From assembly GCA_964542455.1 (NCBI GenBank), contig CAZIUC010000021.1, positions 1 to 64,000 of the forward strand: a stretch of DNA of 64,000 bases, given 5' to 3'. The stretch's first letter is position 1, and every line of letters begins with the position of its first letter. The position numbers and the translations under genes were made by a program. This DNA is from PFJX01 sp964542455 (GTDB lineage Bacteria > Pseudomonadota > Gammaproteobacteria > Burkholderiales > Thiobacillaceae). This document shows, in pieces, positions 59,751 through 64,000 of this stretch. The notes beneath the pieces are model-generated. The model was not told the DNA's origin. It searched no databases and was given only the letters and a program-made list of their open reading frames with translations.

Positions 59751-59818
59751 GTAGCGCCGGCATCCTTGCCGGCTCATCTTGGCGGGCAAAAAAGCGCCGG
59801 CAAGGATGCCGGCGCTAC
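59751..59818. repeat. Dispersed palindromic repeat, family A
   Basis: GTAGCGCCGGCATCCTTGCC pairs with GGCAAGGATGCCGGCGCTAC over the full arms, separated by about 28 bases. It lies between the divergent LexA-like gene and folA. Confidence 0.9.
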
Positions 59819-59874
59819 AGGTGGCGGGCCGACTGGGTTATCTTCCCTGCCTTGCCCGTTCTGCCGGAGTTTCC

Positions 59875-60375
59875 GTGTCCACCCCGTCCGCAACCCCCAT
59901 TGTTTCCGTGATCGCCGCGATGGCGCGCAATCGTGTCATCGGCATCGACAACACCCTGCCCTGGCGCCTGTCGGAAGACCTCAAGCACTTCAAGGCGCTG
60001 ACCATGGGGCATCACATCATCATGGGGCGCAAAACTTATGAATCCATCGGCAAGCCGCTGCCGGGGCGCACCACGGTGATCGTCACGCGCGATCCGGCGT
60101 ATCGCGTGGCGGGCTGTCTCACCGCGCATTCCCTCGACGCGGCCATCGCCGCCTGCGCGGGCGACGCGGAAGTGTTTTTTGTCGGCGGCGCGGAGCTGTA
60201 TGCCCAGGTGTTGCCGCGCGCCGACCGCCTCTATCTCACGGAAATTCAGGCGGACTACGCTGGAGATGCTCACTTTCCCGAGTTCGACCGGGCGCTATGG
60301 CGGGAAAGCGAGCGACGAAAGAACGTCAATCCGGAGGGGCTGGCGTATCACTTCGTGATCTACCAACGTATTTGA
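59875..60375 (+). CDS. folA: Dihydrofolate reductase
   Basis: A 166-residue enzyme reducing dihydrofolate with NADPH. GTG at 59875 is chosen for the GGAG six bases upstream. Key sequence: VSVIAAMARNRVIGIDNTLPWRLSEDLKHFK, with Asp of SEDL in place of the catalytic Asp27, MGRKTYESIGKPLPGRTTVIVTR and FFVGGAELYAQVLPRADRLYLTEI. Chromosomal type, no sign of a resistance cassette. Confidence 0.94.
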   Translation: MSTPSATPIVSVIAAMARNRVIGIDNTLPWRLSEDLKHFKALTMGHHIIMGRKTYESIGKPLPGRTTVIVTRDPAYRVAGCLTAHSLDAAIAACAGDAEVFFVGGAELYAQVLPRADRLYLTEIQADYAGDAHFPEFDRALWRESERRKNVNPEGLAYHFVIYQRI

Positions 60376-60382
60376 AACACCC

Positions 60383-60825
60383 GTAGGTCAGGTTGGCGCG
60401 CAGCGACTACCTGACGATCGTGCAATCAAATTTGAGGGTGGCTCGTCAGGTAGCGATAAGGCCGCAACCTGACCTACGGCGGTGCCCGGTCCAACGTTGT
60501 AGGTCAGGTTGGCGCGCAGCGACTACCTGGCGTTCGTGCAATCAAATTTGAGGGTGGCTCGTCAGGTAGCGATAAGGCCGCAACCTGACCTACGGCGGTG
60601 CCCGGTCCAACGTTGTAGGTCAGGTTGGCGCGCAGCGACTACCTGGCGTTCGTGCAATCAAATTTGAGGGTGGCTCGTCAGGTAGCGATAAGGCCGCAAC
60701 CTGACCTACGGCGGTGCCCGGTCCAACGTTGTAGGTCAGGTTGGCGCGCAGCGACTACCTGGCGTTCGTGCAATCAAATTAGAGGATGGATCGTCAGGTA
60801 GCGATAAGGCCGCAACCTGACCTAC
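60383..60825. repeat. Tandem array of four family B repeats
   Basis: Units start at 60383, 60499, 60615 and 60731, a strict 116-bp period. Each is a 95-bp palindromic element (GTAGGTCAGGTTGGCGCG... to ...GCCGCAACCTGACCTAC) followed by a 21-bp linker. Units 2 and 3 look identical; unit 1 and unit 4 differ at a few positions. Confidence 0.95.
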
Positions 60826-61127
60826 GATTCCCCGCCGCCGAACAACGCATCCAGCTTTGCCTTCGCATCGCCATCGCCGCCTTTGCTCGTGGCGTAAGCG
60901 CCGGGTCGAGGCTGGAACCAGCCGCAGAAGTTCGCCCGGGTCTTGTCCTTCACGTCATCGGCGGCGGTTTCGCGGCATTGTTTCGCCTTGGCGGTGTCGT
61001 AGTGGCGGCACATCCGGCAGACGTGCTGCTCGGCGTGGCACGCCAGGCATTCGGCGCGGCGGCCCAGAGGCAGCGGCAGGGCGGCCAGGCTGGCGCCGCA
61101 TTTCCAGCACACCAGTTCGTTATTCAT
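60822..61127 (-). CDS. Small Cys-rich zinc-ribbon protein, function unknown
   Basis: A 101-residue protein. ATG 61127 follows GGAGATTGCCC. It has four CxxC-like pairs or single Cys: LVCWKCGASL, ECLACHAEQHVCRMCRHYD, KQCRETAA and NFCGWF, fitting one or two treble-clef or zinc-ribbon sites. The last part is Ala/Lys/Gly-rich. Its stop TAG is the end of the fourth family B repeat. It is divergent from the CinA-like gene. No function can be assigned. Confidence 0.8.
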   Translation of the reverse strand: MNNELVCWKCGASLAALPLPLGRRAECLACHAEQHVCRMCRHYDTAKAKQCRETAADDVKDKTRANFCGWFQPRPGAYATSKGGDGDAKAKLDALFGGGES

Positions 61128-61179
61128 GGGCAATCTCCATCGGCGAGAATGGCCGCTATCTTAGCCACGGGAGTGTTAC

Positions 61180-61962
61180 ATGGGCTTCGGTCTGATCATC
61201 ATCGGTGACGAAATCCTTTCCGGAAAACGCGAGGACAAGCACTTCGCCCAGGTACGCGGCTTGATGGCCGCGCGCGGCCTGCGGCTGGACTGGGTGAGTT
61301 ATCTCGGCGACGAGCGCCGGCGCCTGGCCGAGGCCCTGGCGCACAGCTTCGCCTCGGGCGACATCGTGTTCAGTTGCGGCGGCATCGGCGGCACGCCGGA
61401 CGACCATACCCGCCAGGCCGCCGCCGCCGCGCTGGGCCTGCCCCTGGTCTTGCACCCGCAAGCGCGCGAGTTGATCGCCGGTCGCATGGCGGAAGTCGGC
61501 CAGCCGCTGACGCCGGATCGCTTGAGCATGGGCGAGTTTCCCGAAGGCGCCGAGATCATCCCCAACCCGTTCAACCGCATCCCCGGTTTCAGCATCCGCC
61601 ACCATCACTTCGTCCCGGGTTTCCCGGTGATGGCCTGGCCGATGCTGGAATGGGTGCTGGATAGCCACTACACGCACCTGTTCCACGTCGACGAACCGGC
61701 TGAACGCTCGATGCGCGTGGAAGGCATCGCCGAAGGCACGCTGACGCCGCTGATGCTGGCGGTGGAACAGGCATTTCCCGGCGTGCGCGTGTTCAGCCTG
61801 CCGCACATGGACCCGGTACGCCAAGTTGCCTACCACATCGAGTTGGGCGTGAAAGGCCCGGCGGACTTGATCGAAGCCGCCTTCACGCGCCTGGCTGAAG
61901 GCGTGGCGGCCCTGGTAGGGGAGGGCGCCGCGCTTTCGGAAGAGGGGATGCGGCAGTCGTAG
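61180..61962 (+). CDS. Molybdopterin-binding (CinA N-terminal/MoaB-like) protein
   Basis: A 260-residue protein of the MoCF_biosynth/CinA N-terminal type. The motif FGLIIIGDEILSGKREDKH and the phosphate loop VFSCGGIGGTPDDHTRQAAA are diagnostic. The usual GGLGPTxDD is GGIGGTPDDHT, typical of stand-alone members. It lacks the C-terminal nicotinamide-deamidase domain of CinA. Related proteins act as ADP-ribose pyrophosphatases; the role here is unproven. Confidence 0.87.
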   Translation: MGFGLIIIGDEILSGKREDKHFAQVRGLMAARGLRLDWVSYLGDERRRLAEALAHSFASGDIVFSCGGIGGTPDDHTRQAAAAALGLPLVLHPQARELIAGRMAEVGQPLTPDRLSMGEFPEGAEIIPNPFNRIPGFSIRHHHFVPGFPVMAWPMLEWVLDSHYTHLFHVDEPAERSMRVEGIAEGTLTPLMLAVEQAFPGVRVFSLPHMDPVRQVAYHIELGVKGPADLIEAAFTRLAEGVAALVGEGAALSEEGMRQS

Positions 61963-61994
61963 AGGGTGCGCGACGCTTTACCCTTGGCGCATTG

Positions 61995-62022
61995 GTTCCC
62001 CCTTTAAGAAAGGGGAGGGCAC
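61995..62022. repeat. Single family C half-hairpin
   Basis: TTCCCCCTTTAAGAAAGGGGAGG lies in the gap between the convergent CinA-like gene and the toxin gene and can form a short stem. Confidence 0.6.
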
Positions 62023-62066
62023 ATTTCCAGCGACTTTCGCGCATATCGCCATAACGAGAAAACAGC

Positions 62067-62486
62067 TTACCCTTCCCAGGGATTAACGAGCACCAGGCCT
62101 GCAATTGCCTGGAAATCGTCGCTATTGCGCGTAGCCAGCGGTATATCGTTGGCAAGCGCGATGGCGGCGATCTGGGCGTCCTGCGTGGTGATGGGCCGGC
62201 CGAGATGGCGTCGCGCCGCCACCAGATTCGCGAACTGTTCCGCCGCCGCCGCGTCGAATGGCAGGCAACGCCCAGCGAAATCTTCCATGAGCATCTGTCT
62301 TGCGGCGGCGGCAAGCGCGTCACGACGTTTTCCACTGGGCAACAGCGCGATACCCAGGCTGATTTCTGCCTGGGTAATCGCGCTCACCCGTGCTTCTCCG
62401 GAATGCTGATCGACCCAGGCAACCACGTCCGGCATGGGCCGAGGCCGCATCAATTCGGAAAGCACATTGGTATCGAGCAAAATCAT
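62067..62486 (-). CDS. PIN-domain toxin, VapC/FitB type
   Basis: A 139-residue ribonuclease toxin. Acidic residues of the PIN active site: Asp5 (ILLDTNVLSEL), Glu in TQAEISLGIA, Asp in TTQDAQIAAIA and Asp in TRNSDDFQAI. The sequence is of the FitB subgroup (NVLSELMRPRPMPDVVAWVD). It begins inside the stop of the antitoxin gene (ATGA), so translation is coupled. Confidence 0.94.
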   Translation of the reverse strand: MILLDTNVLSELMRPRPMPDVVAWVDQHSGEARVSAITQAEISLGIALLPSGKRRDALAAAARQMLMEDFAGRCLPFDAAAAEQFANLVAARRHLGRPITTQDAQIAAIALANDIPLATRNSDDFQAIAGLVLVNPWEG

Positions 62487-62737
62487 TGCCCCTCTCCTTC
62501 GGCAAAGTCCGGCAGGGGGCGGTCGCGCAGGCGCGTGGATTCCAGTTCCACGCCGCCGAGTGCGCTGAAGCGGCGTTGCAGGCGCGTTCCCAGGCCTTCA
62601 CTGGCGCCGACCGTATTGACGGCCATACCCAGGATTTGCCGTGCTTCCTCCTCCATCGAGTGCCCGTGGCGCGCCGCTTGCAGGCGGAGGTTGGTCTTTG
62701 TGGTTTCATCCAGATTGCGGATCATGATGGTTGCCAT
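62483..62737 (-). CDS. FitA-like ribbon-helix-helix antitoxin
   Basis: An 84-residue protein. The ribbon-helix-helix is MATIMIRNLDETTKTNLRLQAARHGHSMEEEARQIL (residues 1-36), as in FitA of Neisseria, and the acidic tail (LPDFAEGEGQ) should wrap the toxin. It would repress its own promoter through the palindrome at 62759-62772. Confidence 0.92.
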   Translation of the reverse strand: MATIMIRNLDETTKTNLRLQAARHGHSMEEEARQILGMAVNTVGASEGLGTRLQRRFSALGGVELESTRLRDRPLPDFAEGEGQ

Positions 62738-62758
62738 GGCGAGTCTCTTTTATGAATG

Positions 62759-62797
62759 CAATGCTAGCATTGTATGCACGGTGCGTTCCGAGTTCAA
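62759..62797 (-). promoter_or_regulatory. Toxin-antitoxin promoter and palindromic operator
   Basis: On the minus strand TTGAAC (62792-62797), 17 bases, TACAAT (62769-62774). A perfect 14-bp palindrome, CAATGCTAGCATTG (62759-62772), covers the -10 and start region, the expected site of FitA/FitB autorepression. Confidence 0.85.
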
Positions 62798-62965
62798 TCT
62801 CTGGCTAGCCCTGGGAAAACCCGCCACGCCGGTTGTTTTCCCCCATGAAAGGGGCATTTCAACCGCCCGCGTTGGTCTGTGGGGGCGCATGGCCCATGAA
62901 TCCGGGAGGTGCGCCACTGGCCTGGTTTGTGCTGTAGTTTGTTCTGCCTACCTCAGGAGCACTCC

Positions 62966-64000
62966 ATGCCGAACCCGAGCAACCATCACGACACGCCCGC
63001 CACCCTGTTCCTCGCTTTGCTTGGCGCCGACGGCGACCTGGCGTGGCGTTTGGTGGTGCCGGCGCTGTATGACCTGTATCGCGACGGCGGCCTGCCCGAG
63101 CGCTTCGCCATAGTCGGGGTGGATCGCAAGCCGGATACTTCCGAAGCCTTGCGCGCCCGCTACCGCGAGGGCATCGAACAGTTCTCGCGCCTGGGGCTGG
63201 GCGATGTCGCCACCTGGGACGCCTTCGCCGCGCGCATCGACTATCTCGCCGCCGACATCGAACAGGCCGGCGCCGTGCTCGCGCCGTGCCTGGCGGAACG
63301 GGCCATCGACTGGGGCGAGCCGCCGTTGGCGGTGTACTACCTGGCCATCCCGCCGCGCCTGTTCGCCACCGCGGCGCGTGGTCTGGCCGCTTCCGGCCTG
63401 GCGGTGGACCGGGACCGGGCGAGGCTGGTGGTGGAAAAACCGCTGGGCCACGACCTGGCCAGCTTCCTCGCCCTGGATGCCGATCTTCGCGCCCATTTCC
63501 AGGAGGGCCAGATCTATCGCATGGATCACTTCCTGGGCAAGGAGACGGTGCAGAACCTGCTCGCCCTGCGCTTCGCCAACCCCATCTTCGAGCCGATCTG
63601 GGACCGCCGCTACATCGACCACGTCGCCATCACCGTGGCCGAGACCCTGGGCGTGGAGCACCGCGCCGGCTACTACGAGGGCGCCGGGGCGCTGCGCGAC
63701 ATGGTGCAGAACCACTTGCTGCAAATCTTCTGTCTGGTCGCCATGGAACCGCCGTCGCGTTTCGACGCGGACAACTTGCGCGACCGCAAGATGGACCTGC
63801 TCACCGCCCTGCGTCCGATCCCGGCGGCGTCGGTGGACGAGTTCGCCGCGCGCGGCCAGTACGGGGCGGGCTGGATACACGGCGCGAAAATGCCGGGCTA
63901 CCGCCAGGAAGAGGGGGTGGCGCCCGCTTCCAACATCGAGACCTATGCCGCCATCAAACTGCTGGTGGATAACTGGCGCTGGCAGGACGTGCCGTTCTAC
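62966..64000 (+). CDS. zwf: Glucose-6-phosphate 1-dehydrogenase (5-prime part)
   Basis: 345 codons are present and the gene runs off the window. ATG at 62966 follows CAGGAGCAC. The dinucleotide motif is LLGADGDLAWRLVVPALYDLY, slightly unusual for Zwf, where GASGDLAKRKL is common. The active-site motif is YRMDHFLGKETVQNLLALRF, and VVEKPLGHDLASF is the other conserved stretch. It makes 6-phosphogluconolactone and NADPH. A pgl or gnd gene would be expected downstream. Confidence 0.94.
   Translation, partial: MPNPSNHHDTPATLFLALLGADGDLAWRLVVPALYDLYRDGGLPERFAIVGVDRKPDTSEALRARYREGIEQFSRLGLGDVATWDAFAARIDYLAADIEQAGAVLAPCLAERAIDWGEPPLAVYYLAIPPRLFATAARGLAASGLAVDRDRARLVVEKPLGHDLASFLALDADLRAHFQEGQIYRMDHFLGKETVQNLLALRFANPIFEPIWDRRYIDHVAITVAETLGVEHRAGYYEGAGALRDMVQNHLLQIFCLVAMEPPSRFDADNLRDRKMDLLTALRPIPAASVDEFAARGQYGAGWIHGAKMPGYRQEEGVAPASNIETYAAIKLLVDNWRWQDVPFY

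Noticed and set aside
59875..60375. folA as a mobile trimethoprim-resistance gene
   Set aside because: Sequence is of ordinary chromosomal type, with no integron attC site or integrase nearby; the adjacent tandem repeats are family B elements.
62205..63113. Plus-strand 302-codon frame across the toxin-antitoxin genes and into zwf
   Set aside because: Opposite or out of frame to three recognisable genes, with no domain.

Overview
The window is GC-rich chromosomal DNA from a Gram-negative proteobacterium, most likely a betaproteobacterium. Evidence for this is EF-P with Arg32 next to EarP, a PhaA/PhaB/PhaR/phasin cluster, a betaproteobacterial-type H-NS, a FimT/PilV/PilW/PilX/PilY1/PilE minor pilin operon, and the bamD/rluD/pgeF neighbourhood. 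No species can be named from the sequence alone.

Layout: (1) 1-2173: a probable IS21-type end, then a 27-repeat CRISPR array with no cas genes in view. (2) 2404-4520: two small secreted proteins and prfB with its programmed frameshift. (3) 4691-10578: a seven- or eight-gene operon (FtsX-type permease, ABC ATPase, polytopic membrane protein, TlpA thioredoxin, SafE-like protein, two NosL-like proteins) that looks like a copper-handling or metalloenzyme-maturation system. (4) 10682-14589: two membrane transport proteins behind a predicted sigma-54 promoter, divergent from a sigma-54 activator. (5) 14717-16981: GST, gltX and tRNA-Val. (6) 17284-24456: a CHASE/PAS histidine kinase, a receiver protein and a REC-REC-PAS-GAF-PAS-GGDEF-EAL protein (c-di-GMP signalling). 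(7) 24672-27839: polyhydroxyalkanoate genes without a synthase. (8) 27958-29380: a small winged-helix gene with a predicted sigma-54 promoter and paired upstream inverted repeats, next to a sigma-54 activator with an unusual GAYTDA loop. (9) 29594-39568: an RND efflux pair, a methyltransferase, an SDR, a TonB-like protein, an orphan TRAP binding protein, a Fur-family regulator and thiO. (10) 39845-46898: the type IV pilus minor pilin/PilY1 operon. (11) 47025-64000: birA, coaX, SPOR, two TPM proteins, efp/earP, hns, pgeF, rluD, bamD, relA, a LexA-like repressor, folA, a zinc-ribbon protein, a CinA-like protein, a FitAB toxin-antitoxin pair and the start of zwf.

The most striking global property is a heavy load of short palindromic dispersed repeats of at least four families. 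They are called A to D here: A = GTAGCGCCGGC type, B = GTAGGTCAGGTTG type, C = CCCCCCTTTG/GGGGGG type, D = GTAGGATGTGGT type. They do not stay between genes. They run in frame through coding sequences (histidine kinase, SafE-like protein, PgeF, TlpA and probably the TPM protein). They supply the TAG stop codon of about six genes, sit at gene starts, nest in one another, and form a four-unit tandem array. This is my main candidate for something under-described in the window, followed by the NosL/ABC/TlpA operon and the sigma-54 regulatory unit at 27958-29380.
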